Below, in pieces: positions 1 to 7,861 of a stretch of DNA of 64,000 nucleotides; the stretch's first letter is position 1, and every line of letters begins with the position of its first letter. Under the pieces are notes generated by a model, which did not search any database, had not been told where the DNA came from, and saw nothing but the letters and a program-made list of their open reading frames with translations. This stretch comes from Halapricum salinum. Its GTDB lineage: Archaea > Halobacteriota > Halobacteria > Halobacteriales > Haloarculaceae. The translations under genes were made by a program, and so were the position numbers. The DNA is taken from the NCBI RefSeq assembly GCF_004799665.1, contig NZ_CP031310.1:2286887-2350886 (forward strand), given 5' to 3'.

Positions 1-2
1 TC

Positions 3-713
3 CCCATCCCCGAGGGTGGCGCGACGATGGAGAACCAGGGCGAGGAAGACGACGTTCCCTTCCCGGCGATGGCCGGTTCGTGGTACCACCTCACAAAGAG
101 CCACGACGCGGCGAACCTGCGGCTGGCGAACTCGCAGTTCGACATCCCCATCTCGGACGTGCGCACCGCCATCACCTACGGGACCGAAGTCGACGAAACC
201 CGCGCGGACCCCCGACTCAAGACCCGCTTCGACTTCGACTACTACTTCGGTGTCGTCGCCCACCGCTTCGCCGCCCAGGCCGTCGCGGGCTATCCCGTGA
301 CTGTGTACGGCAAGGGCGAACAGCGCAAACCGTTCATCGCTCTGGAGGACGCCGTCGAGGGCCTCGCCCAGTTGGCGACGATGGACCCCGACGACCGACC
401 CGCCGAGCACGTCGTCTACAACCAGGTCACGCGCGCTATCTCTATCGTCGAGATGGGCAACACCATCGCCGACGTGGCCAACGAGTATGACCTGGACGTG
501 GAAGTCGAACACTTCGAGAACCCCCGCGACGAGGACGAAACCCACAAGATGGAGATCGAGAACGACCGTTACGCCGACCTCATCGGCGGCCAGTCGACCA
601 CCTTCGAGGAAGGTATCACCGACGTCTTCGAGAGTCTCACTGACTATGCTGACCGGATCGAGGCCCGTGAGGACCGGTTCCTGCCAGGCGTTCTCGAACC
701 CGACGAGGAATAA
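3..713 (+). CDS. SQD1-like NAD-dependent epimerase/dehydratase (5' end missing)
   Basis: The open frame runs in from the left edge, so the N-terminal NAD-binding Rossmann part lies outside the window and 236 residues remain. The visible part contains the SDR catalytic pair in the setting SWYHLTKSHD, which resembles the FYHLSKVHD segment of plant/bacterial UDP-sulfoquinovose synthase SQD1. A following TVYGKGEQRKPFIALEDAVE segment matches the substrate-binding half of extended SDRs. The likely role is remodelling of a nucleotide sugar, possibly a sulfosugar for N-glycans or glycolipids as in archaeal Agl3; the exact product is inference. Its TAA stop overlaps the next ATG by one base (TAATG), so the two are probably co-translated. 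Confidence 0.8.
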   Translation, partial: PIPEGGATMENQGEEDDVPFPAMAGSWYHLTKSHDAANLRLANSQFDIPISDVRTAITYGTEVDETRADPRLKTRFDFDYYFGVVAHRFAAQAVAGYPVTVYGKGEQRKPFIALEDAVEGLAQLATMDPDDRPAEHVVYNQVTRAISIVEMGNTIADVANEYDLDVEVEHFENPRDEDETHKMEIENDRYADLIGGQSTTFEEGITDVFESLTDYADRIEAREDRFLPGVLEPDEE

Positions 714-1651
714 TGGACGTCCTGGTCACCGGCGGCTGCGGGTACATCGGGAGCGCCCTCCTGCCCCTGCTCCAGGACGAGGAGGGGGTCGAGGAGATAA
801 CCGTGCTGGACTCCCTGGAGAGTGGCTCACCCCGAAATCTGCTGGAAGCCGAACTCGGCGAGGACCTCGCGTTCCGGCGGGGCGACGTCCGGGAGTACGG
901 CGACGTCGAGAGCGCGATGCGCGGCGCGGACACGGTGATCCACCTCGCCGCGATCACCGGGGCGTCGAGCACGCACGACCGCCGCGAGGAGACGTTCGCG
1001 GTCAACCGCGACGGCTCGACCAACGTCTTCACCGCGGCCCAGAAGCTCGGCATCGAAAACGTCGTCTTCGCCTCCTCGTGTAACAACTACGGCCGAACCA
1101 CGAGCACCGATATCGACGAGGAGACGGAGATGGAGCCGCTGAACCCCTACGCCGAGACCAAGGTCGAATCCGAGCGTGACCTGGTCGCCCACGTCGAAGA
1201 CGGCAGCTTCGACGGGACGGCCCTCCGGATGGCGACGAACTTCGGCTATTCTCCGGGCGTGCGGTTCAATCTCGTCGTCAATCTGTTCGTCTTCCGCGCG
1301 CTGACGAACCGTCCCCTGACGGTGTACGGCGACGGGACGAACTGGCGGCCGTTCGTCCACGTCCGCGATGCCGCCCAAGCGTTCAAAGACGCGGCCTGCA
1401 ACCCCGGCGAGTGGACCCACCCGGTCTACAACGTCGGGAGCAACGAATCGAACTATCGAATCAGCGAGATCGCCGAGGTCGTCAGCGAAGAAGTCGGTGA
1501 CGTCGACATCACCTACCTCGAAGACGAACACCCCGGACCCTCCTATCACGTCAACTTCGACCGCGTGGCCGAGACGGGCTTCGAGACGGAGTGGACCCTT
1601 CGCGACGGGATTCGCGACCTCGCGAACACGCTGACAGAACGACAAGCATGA
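713..1651 (+). CDS. NAD-dependent epimerase/dehydratase (extended SDR)
   Basis: This is a 312-residue extended short-chain dehydrogenase/reductase. The N-terminus MDVLVTGGCGYIGS is the glycine-rich NAD-binding loop, followed by HLAAITG and the catalytic YAETK (YxxxK). The C-terminal half has the RPFVHVRDAAQAF segment found in UDP-sugar epimerases. It probably acts on a nucleotide-activated sugar in the cytoplasm. It begins inside the stop codon of the SQD1-like gene and is followed 25 bases later by a third epimerase, so the three form one sugar-modification operon. The precise substrate cannot be read from the sequence. Confidence 0.85.
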   Translation: MDVLVTGGCGYIGSALLPLLQDEEGVEEITVLDSLESGSPRNLLEAELGEDLAFRRGDVREYGDVESAMRGADTVIHLAAITGASSTHDRREETFAVNRDGSTNVFTAAQKLGIENVVFASSCNNYGRTTSTDIDEETEMEPLNPYAETKVESERDLVAHVEDGSFDGTALRMATNFGYSPGVRFNLVVNLFVFRALTNRPLTVYGDGTNWRPFVHVRDAAQAFKDAACNPGEWTHPVYNVGSNESNYRISEIAEVVSEEVGDVDITYLEDEHPGPSYHVNFDRVAETGFETEWTLRDGIRDLANTLTERQA

Positions 1652-1676
1652 CCCACTCGAGGACACAGGAGCGAGT

Positions 1677-2654
1677 ATGACAGCAGACGACTTCCACGTC
1701 GCCGTGACCGGCGGTGCCGGCTACATCGGCAGCCGGGTCATCGATCGCCTTCGAACAGTGCATCCCGACTGGGACGTTACCGCACTGGACAACTTCTATC
1801 GCGGGGACGTCCGCCAGGTCGGCGACGTCGCAATCGAGCACGTCGACATCCGCGAGCGCGATCGCCTCGAAGACGCCCTCTCGGGCGCGGACGTCGTCCT
1901 CCACCTGGCTGCGATCAGCGGCGTCGACGACTGCAACGAGAATGCCGACCTCGCTCAGGCCGTGAACGTCGGCGGGACCGCCAACGTCGCGTGGTTCTGT
2001 CGGAAGACGGGTGCGGCGATGGCGTTCCCGTTCAGCATGGCCGTGCTGGGCGATCCAGACGAATTCCCGATCACGATCGACCAGCCGCGCGACCCGATGA
2101 ACTGGTACGGCCGGACGAAGGTCATCGGCGAGCGCCTCGTCGACGAGTACGCAGACGGTGCCTTCCCCGCCCACCAGTTCATGAAGTCCAACCTCTACGG
2201 CGACCACCTCGTCGGCGAGAAAGTCGTCTCGAAAGGCACAGTCATCAACTTCTTCCTCGGGCGGGCGATGGCCGGCGAACCGCTCACTGTGTACGAGCCC
2301 GGCAGTCAGGCCCGCAACTACCTCCACGTCAAAGACGTCGCGCGGCTGTACGTCCGCAGCGCCGAACGCCTGCAGGCGCAACTCGACGCGGGAGAAACGG
2401 GGACCGAGAAGTACGCCATCGCCAGCGAGCAGGATCCCAGCGTGATGACCGTCGCCGAGCGCGTGCAGTCGATCGCGACGGAGTACGGCATCGACGTCGA
2501 CGTCGAACTGGTCGAGAACCCGCGCGCCGGCGAGGAGACGCTCGTCGAGGAGTTCGAAGTCGACACGACCGACGCCCACGAGAAACTGGGCTGGGAGACC
2601 CAGTACACCATCGAGGACGCGATTCGCGAGCTGTTCGAGCGGCGGGTAGAATAA
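1677..2654 (+). CDS. NAD-dependent epimerase/dehydratase (extended SDR)
   Basis: This is a 325-residue extended SDR with the NAD-binding loop VTGGAGYIGSR, the segment HLAAISG and the catalytic YGRTK. Near residue 220 it has NYLHVKDVARLYV, the substrate-side motif of UDP-sugar epimerases. It is the third consecutive paralogue, all on the same strand, so the cluster most likely builds a modified sugar for surface glycans. The three are too divergent in the residues I can compare to be a recent triplication. The substrate is unknown. Confidence 0.85.
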   Translation: MTADDFHVAVTGGAGYIGSRVIDRLRTVHPDWDVTALDNFYRGDVRQVGDVAIEHVDIRERDRLEDALSGADVVLHLAAISGVDDCNENADLAQAVNVGGTANVAWFCRKTGAAMAFPFSMAVLGDPDEFPITIDQPRDPMNWYGRTKVIGERLVDEYADGAFPAHQFMKSNLYGDHLVGEKVVSKGTVINFFLGRAMAGEPLTVYEPGSQARNYLHVKDVARLYVRSAERLQAQLDAGETGTEKYAIASEQDPSVMTVAERVQSIATEYGIDVDVELVENPRAGEETLVEEFEVDTTDAHEKLGWETQYTIEDAIRELFERRVE

Positions 2655-2702
2655 GCGACGTGGCGGCGGCCTACCGGCGCGGAAAATCCGAGCCCCGACC
2701 CA

Positions 2703-3209
2703 TCAGGCGGACGACTTCTGTCGGACAGTCATGACCGGTACGTCGGAAAGTCGGACGACCTTTTCGGTGACGCTACCGAGCAGATACCGGTCCAGTCCCG
2801 TCCGTCCGTGAGTTCCCATTACGATGATGTCGATGCCGTCCGCGGCACGATCGAGGATCGCCTCGTGTGGCGTGCCGCGTGCGACGATGGTCTCGGTCTC
2901 GATACCCTCCAGCTGCGCGGCCGTCTCCTCGACGATCCGTTCTGCCTGTTCGAGCAGGTCCCGCTGAACGGCCTCGCTCGGAGTTCGTGACCCGGCCATG
3001 CCGGTACTCTCACCTTCGCGGCCGCCGCTCATCGCCGAGTCGTGCTCGGACTGGCGATCGTCAGCCATACCACCCATTCCCTCGGGCGTGTCGACGACGT
3101 GCATCACGTGTACCGTCGCACCGTACGTCTCGGCCAGGTCGCGGACGTTCTCCCGGGCCGCCGTTGCACCCTCGCTGTCGTCGGTTGGATACAGGATGTC
3201 GCTGTACAT
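2703..3209 (-). CDS. Universal stress protein, UspA family
   Basis: This 168-residue protein has the UspA fold: N-terminal MYSDILYPTDDSEGA, HVMHVVDT strand, and the C-terminal ATP-binding signature GTHGRTGLDRYLLGSVT, which fits the G-2x-G-9x-G(S/T) pattern of ATP-binding Usps. A low-complexity insert of roughly 40 residues rich in Met, Gly, Ser and charged residues (about residues 45-85) separates the two halves and is longer than in minimal Usps. The role is presumably stress-related nucleotide binding in the cytoplasm. It has its own promoter immediately upstream. Confidence 0.9.
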   Translation of the reverse strand: MYSDILYPTDDSEGATAARENVRDLAETYGATVHVMHVVDTPEGMGGMADDRQSEHDSAMSGGREGESTGMAGSRTPSEAVQRDLLEQAERIVEETAAQLEGIETETIVARGTPHEAILDRAADGIDIIVMGTHGRTGLDRYLLGSVTEKVVRLSDVPVMTVRQKSSA

Positions 3210-3234
3210 TGGATTTCACCCAGACCTCGCTGTG

Positions 3235-3244
3235 TTTAAATATA
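3235..3244 (-). promoter_or_regulatory. TATA box of the UspA gene
   Basis: Read on the minus strand the sequence is TATATTTAAA, ending 26 bases upstream of the usp ATG (3209). This is the normal distance for a haloarchaeal leaderless or short-leader transcript. The flanking region 3235-3290 is strikingly AT-rich for this genome and contains an imperfect inverted repeat (GGAAATAATA / TATTATTCC) that could bind a regulator. Confidence 0.6.
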
Positions 3245-3336
3245 GGGAAATAATAGTTATTAAATTTATGTATTATTCCATAGGAGAGTGGTCGACACAA
3301 TATCGGCAAAAAAATGCGAGTGCCACGACGGAAGTA

Positions 3337-4179
3337 TCAGTACGCCTCGCCGCTTTCGTGCTCCCAGATCAGGTCGAACAGCCGTTTGAGCCCGGCGACG
3401 AAACTGCCGTTCTCGGTGACGGCAGCCTGGCGCATCGACAGTGGAATGTCTTTTTCCTCGACCAGCAGAATGGCCTTGCCCGACTCGTAGTCCATGCTCG
3501 GGTCGGCGAGGGTGCCCCGAAGCGGGAGTTTCTCGTTGCTGAAGCGCACGTCGATCCCGGGATACTTCGAGTCGAGCTCCTCGTAGATGTCGGCCTGGAT
3601 CTCGCGGTTGTCGGGTTCGAGCAGTGCGGGGTCGAGCATCAGCACCCGGATTTCGACGCCGCGGTCGAGGGCGTCTTCCAGCGCCGGCCGAATATCGTCG
3701 AGATAGGCGAAGCTCTTGGTCATGACGCTGATCTCGCCGTCGGCCTCGTGGTACAGTTGTCGGGTTTCGGTCTCGCTGGGATCGCCCACGTCGACGACGT
3801 GAAAGAGGTCTTCGGTGGGCGTGACGTCCTCGCTGGCGCGTTCGAAGACCGGGCCGAGCGTCGAGACGAATTCTTCTCTGTGGTCCTCGACGTCACTTCG
3901 GAAACTCTCGTAGTCCTGGCGCTCGTTCTCGACCGCCCGATCGAGAATCTCGCTGGGGTGTTTGGCCTGGTACTCCTTCGGACGCCCGGGGATCACTTCG
4001 ACGAAGCCGCGATCAGCAAGTTCAGAAAGCACCTCGTAGATCCGCGCTCGCGGGATTCCCGTGGCCTCCGCGAGATTCGGCGCAGTCGAGCGGCCGAGCG
4101 TCAGCAACTCTCGCAGGGCCTGGGTCTCGTACTCCCGGAGGTCCAGCCGGGCCAGGAGGTCGTCGGCGTCGTCGGTCAT
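3337..4179 (-). CDS. trmB: TrmB-family sugar-responsive transcription regulator
   Basis: This 280-residue protein has an N-terminal TrmB winged helix (LDLREYETQALRELLTLG, then TGIPRARIYEVLSELADRGF as the recognition region) followed by a long helix and a C-terminal effector-binding domain. The open frame extends upstream to 4314, but the acidic start MTDDADDLLARL at 4179 matches where TrmB proteins begin, and the extension is basic and unlike a haloarchaeal protein. The family regulates sugar metabolism; in Halobacterium TrmB controls the glycolysis/gluconeogenesis switch. A sequence fitting the Halobacterium TrmB site lies about 115-130 bases upstream, between this gene and the divergent small gene, suggesting local regulation or autoregulation. 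Confidence 0.85.
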   Translation of the reverse strand: MTDDADDLLARLDLREYETQALRELLTLGRSTAPNLAEATGIPRARIYEVLSELADRGFVEVIPGRPKEYQAKHPSEILDRAVENERQDYESFRSDVEDHREEFVSTLGPVFERASEDVTPTEDLFHVVDVGDPSETETRQLYHEADGEISVMTKSFAYLDDIRPALEDALDRGVEIRVLMLDPALLEPDNREIQADIYEELDSKYPGIDVRFSNEKLPLRGTLADPSMDYESGKAILLVEEKDIPLSMRQAAVTENGSFVAGLKRLFDLIWEHESGEAY

Positions 4180-4291
4180 TACCGTGGTGTCGAGTGGTAG
4201 CCCCCTAAAAGGTTGGTCATGCACCCGGAGTCGCCACCGGAACTGACGCGACAGCCGTCCCACAATACTTATGCGATAGTATGTACACAGT

Positions 4292-4312
4292 GTTACTAAG
4301 ATCGTGAGTAAC
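4292..4312. promoter_or_regulatory. Candidate TrmB operator
   Basis: The sequence contains TACT, eight bases, then GAGTA (4294-4310), inside a longer dyad GTTACT-N9-AGTAAC. The motif published for Halobacterium TrmB is TACT-N7-8-GAGTA. It sits immediately upstream of the ATG of the 37-codon gene and downstream of a TATA-like GATAGTATGT (about 4275-4284), a position expected to repress rightward transcription. It also lies in the upstream region of the divergent trmB gene. The match is seen in the sequence; binding is inferred. Confidence 0.6.
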
Positions 4313-4426
4313 ATGGACGAACCGGAGCCACATCCAGACGATCATCTGGACGACCTCGAAGACGGCGCAGGGTGTACCGAAATCTGGGAGACGCTGAGTG
4401 AGCAGCGCGAAGCCGGTGCGGACTGA
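4313..4426 (+). CDS. Small acidic protein of 37 residues
   Basis: The frame begins MDEPEPHPDDHLDDLEDGAG and continues CTEIWETLSEQREAGAD before TGA. It is very acidic, uses normal codons for this genome, and carries one Cys. It diverges from trmB with a shared 133-bp intergenic region and has a TATA-like box about 30 bases upstream, so it is probably leaderless. I recall similar short haloarchaeal proteins with the phrase DGAGCxEIWExLSE, but cannot confirm this here. No function is known. The last base of its TGA is the first base of the 82-bp palindromic element. Confidence 0.65.
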   Translation: MDEPEPHPDDHLDDLEDGAGCTEIWETLSEQREAGAD

Positions 4427-4507
4427 TAGTGATTACTGTAGCGATTTACCACTACGACCGCCCGACTCCGGGCGGTCGATGTGGAACAGACCGACAGTAA
4501 TCACTAT
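4426..4507. repeat. 82-bp palindromic element, copy A
   Basis: The element has a perfect 14-bp terminal inverted repeat (ATAGTGATTACTGT / ACAGTAATCACTAT), an inner stem CCAC...GTGG and a perfect 9-bp apical stem GACCGCCCG / CGGGCGGTC with a 4-base loop. Two 9-base internal loops (AGCGATTTA and AACAGACCG) and a TA/AT bulge are unpaired. A second copy of exactly the same length lies at 55052-55133, with the loops identical and three stem pairs changed in a compensatory way. It begins at the last base of a stop codon. The 137 bases that follow, to 4644, hold no other feature I can identify except the promoter region of the next gene. Confidence 0.85.
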
Positions 4508-4644
4508 GAGCGCCCCTCCGGTCTGGACTCGCGTCAACCCCACACGGTCTCTGCCGAGCGGCAGGCCCACGCGACAGCCACGAGCTGTTAGATATCGATC
4601 ACGTGGTCGACACACCTATTCTCTCGGCCGTGGTATAGGGCCTC

Positions 4645-5820
4645 ATGGTCGACGGGTTCGGTTCGTGGACGGAGACAAACGGCGGCAGTACTGGCACGGT
4701 CCGAATCCTCCACGTCGACGACAACCGAGACTTCGCAGCGTTGACGGCGACCTACCTGGAGCGCGAGTCCGAAGCGTTCACGATCCTCTCGGAACACTCC
4801 GCTGGTGCCGGTCTGGACCGTCTCCGGACGGCCGATGTCGATTGCATCGTCAGCGATTATCAGATGCCGGGAGAGAACGGCCTCGAGTTCTTCGAAGGCA
4901 TCCCCGACCAGTACGCACACCTTCCGTTTATTCTCTTTACAGGGCAGGGGTCAGAGGAGGTCGCCAGCGACGCGTTTTCGCTGGGCGTCACCGACTACTT
5001 GCAGAAAGAGGTGGGGGGCGATCAGTACACTGTCCTGGCCAATCGAATCGAGCAGGCGGTCGCCAACGCCCAGTTCCAACGGCGCGTCGAACTCACCCGT
5101 GAGCGATTCAAGACGCTCGTCGAGGAGTCGAGCGACGCGATTCTCGTCGTCGGCCCGACGGGGAAGATCCGGTATGCGACTCCGGCCACCGAACACGTCC
5201 TCGGGCGGACGCCCGACGAGCTTCTCGGGACGGACGGGTTCGATCCCGTCCACGACGAAGACGTCGGCGTCGTGGCCCAGGAACTCACGAAACTGATCGA
5301 GGATCCGACCTACAGAGCACGAGTCGAGTTCCGGTACGACCACGGTGCGGACGAGTGGATCTGGGTCGAGGTCCGCGGTCGGAACCTGCTCGACAGCGAC
5401 GCGATCGATGGGATCGTCGTCTACGTTCGGGACATCGACGACCGCAGGGGTCGTGAGCGAGAACTACAACGACAGACCGCCATCTCCCAGGCAGTCTTCG
5501 AGGAAGCCCTCGACGCGATGGTGATCGCCGACGACGACGGCGTGTACGTCGACGCCAACCGCGCGGCGTGTGAGCTCTTCGGGCTCCCCCGCGAGGAGTT
5601 GCTCGGGCGAACGATCGCCGAGTTCACGCCCGAGGAGTACGACTTCGAGCGCCACTGGACGGCCTTTCAGGAGACTGATCGTGATCACGGGCGTCTCACG
5701 CTGGTGCGAGCCGATGGCGAGCGCCGTCTCGTGGAGTTCGCGGCCACCCGGGAGATCGTCCCCGGCCGTCACCTTTCCATACTGCGCGTGATCGACGACG
5801 TGGACGCCCCCGATCAGTGA
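4645..5820 (+). CDS. Response regulator with two PAS domains, no kinase
   Basis: This 391-residue cytoplasmic protein has a receiver domain (about residues 18-135) with the acidic pocket HVDDNRD, phosphoacceptor Asp71 in DCIVSDYQMPG, the FTGQG segment and the conserved Lys in LQKEVG. Two PAS domains follow (about residues 150-270, FKTLVEESSDAILVV; and 280-390, FEEALDAMVIADDDGVYVD). It stops after the second PAS, so there is no HisKA/HATPase or DNA-binding output domain. It would pass a signal to a partner. The start at 4645 gives a short Gly/Thr-rich lead before the receiver; an internal start is possible. Confidence 0.85.
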   Translation: MVDGFGSWTETNGGSTGTVRILHVDDNRDFAALTATYLERESEAFTILSEHSAGAGLDRLRTADVDCIVSDYQMPGENGLEFFEGIPDQYAHLPFILFTGQGSEEVASDAFSLGVTDYLQKEVGGDQYTVLANRIEQAVANAQFQRRVELTRERFKTLVEESSDAILVVGPTGKIRYATPATEHVLGRTPDELLGTDGFDPVHDEDVGVVAQELTKLIEDPTYRARVEFRYDHGADEWIWVEVRGRNLLDSDAIDGIVVYVRDIDDRRGRERELQRQTAISQAVFEEALDAMVIADDDGVYVDANRAACELFGLPREELLGRTIAEFTPEEYDFERHWTAFQETDRDHGRLTLVRADGERRLVEFAATREIVPGRHLSILRVIDDVDAPDQ

Positions 5821-5942
5821 TCGGCGTGGCCAGCACGAGTGCTCGCCGAGCCACGGCGACACCGTTTCGACCACCCCTGGATCGGGCGTGAGACAAGCGA
5901 CGTTTCGGTAGGGATTTATCCGTGGGTGGATTCCTCCCGAGC

Positions 5943-7511
5943 ATGAAGGTACTGGTCACGGACCCGATCGCCGACGCCGGTCTCGCGCGACTGCGCGACG
6001 CCGGTTACGAGGTGGTGACCGATTACGATATCGACACGCAGGGCGTCATCGACGTGATCGAAGACGTCGACGGCCTCCTGATCCGAGGCACAGAGATCAC
6101 ACGCGAGGTCTTCGAGGCCGCCGAGAACCTGCAGATCGTCTCTCGGGCGGGGATCGGGGTAGACAACATCGACATCCCCGCGGCGACCGATCACGGCGTC
6201 ATCGTCGCCAACGCGCCACGCGGCAACGTCCGCGCGGCCGCCGAGCTCACCATCGGCCTCGCCTTTACCGTCGCGAGTCAGGTCCCGCAGGCCCACCAGC
6301 GCCTGAAGAACGGCGAGTGGGCCAAAGACGACATCACCCGCACCGAGTTGGGCGGGATGACCGTCGGCATCGTCGGCCTCGGACGGCTCGGCCAGGAGGT
6401 CGGCCGCCGCTTCGACAATCTCGGGTTGAACGTCGCGGCCTACGACCCCTACCTGGGTGAGGACCGAGCCGACCAGATGGACGTCGACTTGCTCGAACTC
6501 GACGAACTCCTCGAGACCGCGGACATGCTCTCGATCCAGGCTCGCCTGACCGAGGAGACCCGCGACCTCATCGGCGAGGAAGAACTCGAGAAATTCCAGG
6601 GTGACTTCGTCATCCACACCTCTCGCGGGGGCGTCGTCAACGAGCCTGCGCTGGCCGAAGCCGTCGACTCGGGCAAGATCAAGGGTGCCGGCGTCGACGT
6701 CTACGACACGGAGCCGCCGGGTGCGGACCACCCGTTCATGAGTGTCGAGAATATCGTCACGACACCGCATCTGGGCGCCACGACCAGAAACGCCCAGGTC
6801 AACGTCGCCGTCACCTCTGCCGAGCAGATAATCGACGCGCTGGAAGGCGAGTTGGTCAAGAACGCGATCAACGTCCCGTCCGTCGAAGCGACGGCCTACC
6901 CGCGCATCCGCAACTACGTCGAGGTCGCCGAGACCGCCTCGACTGTCGCGATGCGCCTGTTCGAAGGCCGCGTCGAGGAGATCGAGATCACCTACGCGGG
7001 CGCCATCGCCGACGAGGACCTCGACCTCGTCACCGCCGCGGTGTTCAAACCCTACGGCTGGCAGGATCAGGTCGTCAACGCCCCCGCCCGGATCGCCGAG
7101 CGCCGCGGGATCGACGTCACCGAGAGCCGCCGCCGCGAGACCAAAGACTACCGGAGCCTGGTCTCGATCACCGTCGGCGACGGCACCGACTCCCTCACGG
7201 TGTCGGGGACGCTGTTCGCCGGTGACGAGCCGCGACTGGTCGAGATCGACGGCTATCGGGTCGACGCCGAGCCCCACGGCCACATGCTGCTCTCGCGCAA
7301 CCGTGACGAACCGGGCGTGATCGGCTTCATCGGTCGGGTCTTCGGCGAGCACGACATCAACATCGCCAGCATGGCCAACGCTCGCCAGTCCATCGACGGC
7401 GAGGCCCTGACGGTGTACAACCTCGACGATCCCGTCAGCGACGACGTGATCGAGCAACTACTGGCCGACGAGCGAATCATCGACGCCACGCGGATCGATC
7501 TGGACGGCTGA
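5943..7511 (+). CDS. serA: D-3-phosphoglycerate dehydrogenase
   Basis: This 522-residue enzyme oxidises 3-phosphoglycerate with NAD, the first step of serine synthesis. MKVLVTDPIADAGL opens the substrate-binding domain; the nucleotide-binding loop is GIVGLGRLGQEVGRR near residues 140-155; HTSRGGVVNEPAL and TTPHLGATT carry conserved active-site residues of D-hydroxyacid dehydrogenases. An intervening (ASB) domain is followed by a C-terminal ACT domain (GVIGFIGRVFGEHDINIASM), the usual serine-sensing module. The full length is normal for the long SerA form. An upstream in-frame ATG at 5922 would add seven residues, but homologues start at MKVLVTD. Confidence 0.95.
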   Translation: MKVLVTDPIADAGLARLRDAGYEVVTDYDIDTQGVIDVIEDVDGLLIRGTEITREVFEAAENLQIVSRAGIGVDNIDIPAATDHGVIVANAPRGNVRAAAELTIGLAFTVASQVPQAHQRLKNGEWAKDDITRTELGGMTVGIVGLGRLGQEVGRRFDNLGLNVAAYDPYLGEDRADQMDVDLLELDELLETADMLSIQARLTEETRDLIGEEELEKFQGDFVIHTSRGGVVNEPALAEAVDSGKIKGAGVDVYDTEPPGADHPFMSVENIVTTPHLGATTRNAQVNVAVTSAEQIIDALEGELVKNAINVPSVEATAYPRIRNYVEVAETASTVAMRLFEGRVEEIEITYAGAIADEDLDLVTAAVFKPYGWQDQVVNAPARIAERRGIDVTESRRRETKDYRSLVSITVGDGTDSLTVSGTLFAGDEPRLVEIDGYRVDAEPHGHMLLSRNRDEPGVIGFIGRVFGEHDINIASMANARQSIDGEALTVYNLDDPVSDDVIEQLLADERIIDATRIDLDG

Positions 7512-7558
7512 TCGCCGTCGACAGACTGCGCTCGAAATTTCTCGGAAAACTCGGCCAC

Positions 7559-7756
7559 TCACTCGCGCTGCTCGGGATGTGTCCACTCCTCGCGACACGC
7601 CTCGTCACAGAAGTGCGCCGTCTGCACCTCTCCGTCCTCGATCCAGGTGACGACCCGATGGGTCGCCTCCTGAACGATCGGGTCACCACAGATCGTACAC
7701 GTCGGCGCGTCCTCCTCGGTGACGTCCTCACCGAGTTCCGAAGTCGGATCGACCAT
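7559..7756 (-). CDS. Small zinc-finger protein
   Basis: This 65-residue acidic protein has CTICGDPI and HFCDEACREEW, giving a treble-clef-like Cys pattern (C-x2-C then C-x3-C) similar to small haloarchaeal zinc-finger families (DUF7576 type; the family name is from memory). Zinc binding is likely and the partner is unknown. It is convergent with serA (47 bases apart) and is transcribed away from the leftward GlmU-like gene's side without an obvious operon partner. Confidence 0.75.
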   Translation of the reverse strand: MVDPTSELGEDVTEEDAPTCTICGDPIVQEATHRVVTWIEDGEVQTAHFCDEACREEWTHPEQRE

Positions 7757-7861
7757 CTTCTATCGAACCGTGGGCTGGCGGATACTTAACCCCACCTTCT
7801 CGACGCGACGCTCTCTCCCAGGGCAGGCGTCACGAGCTCGCGTGATGTTTTCGACGCGGTG

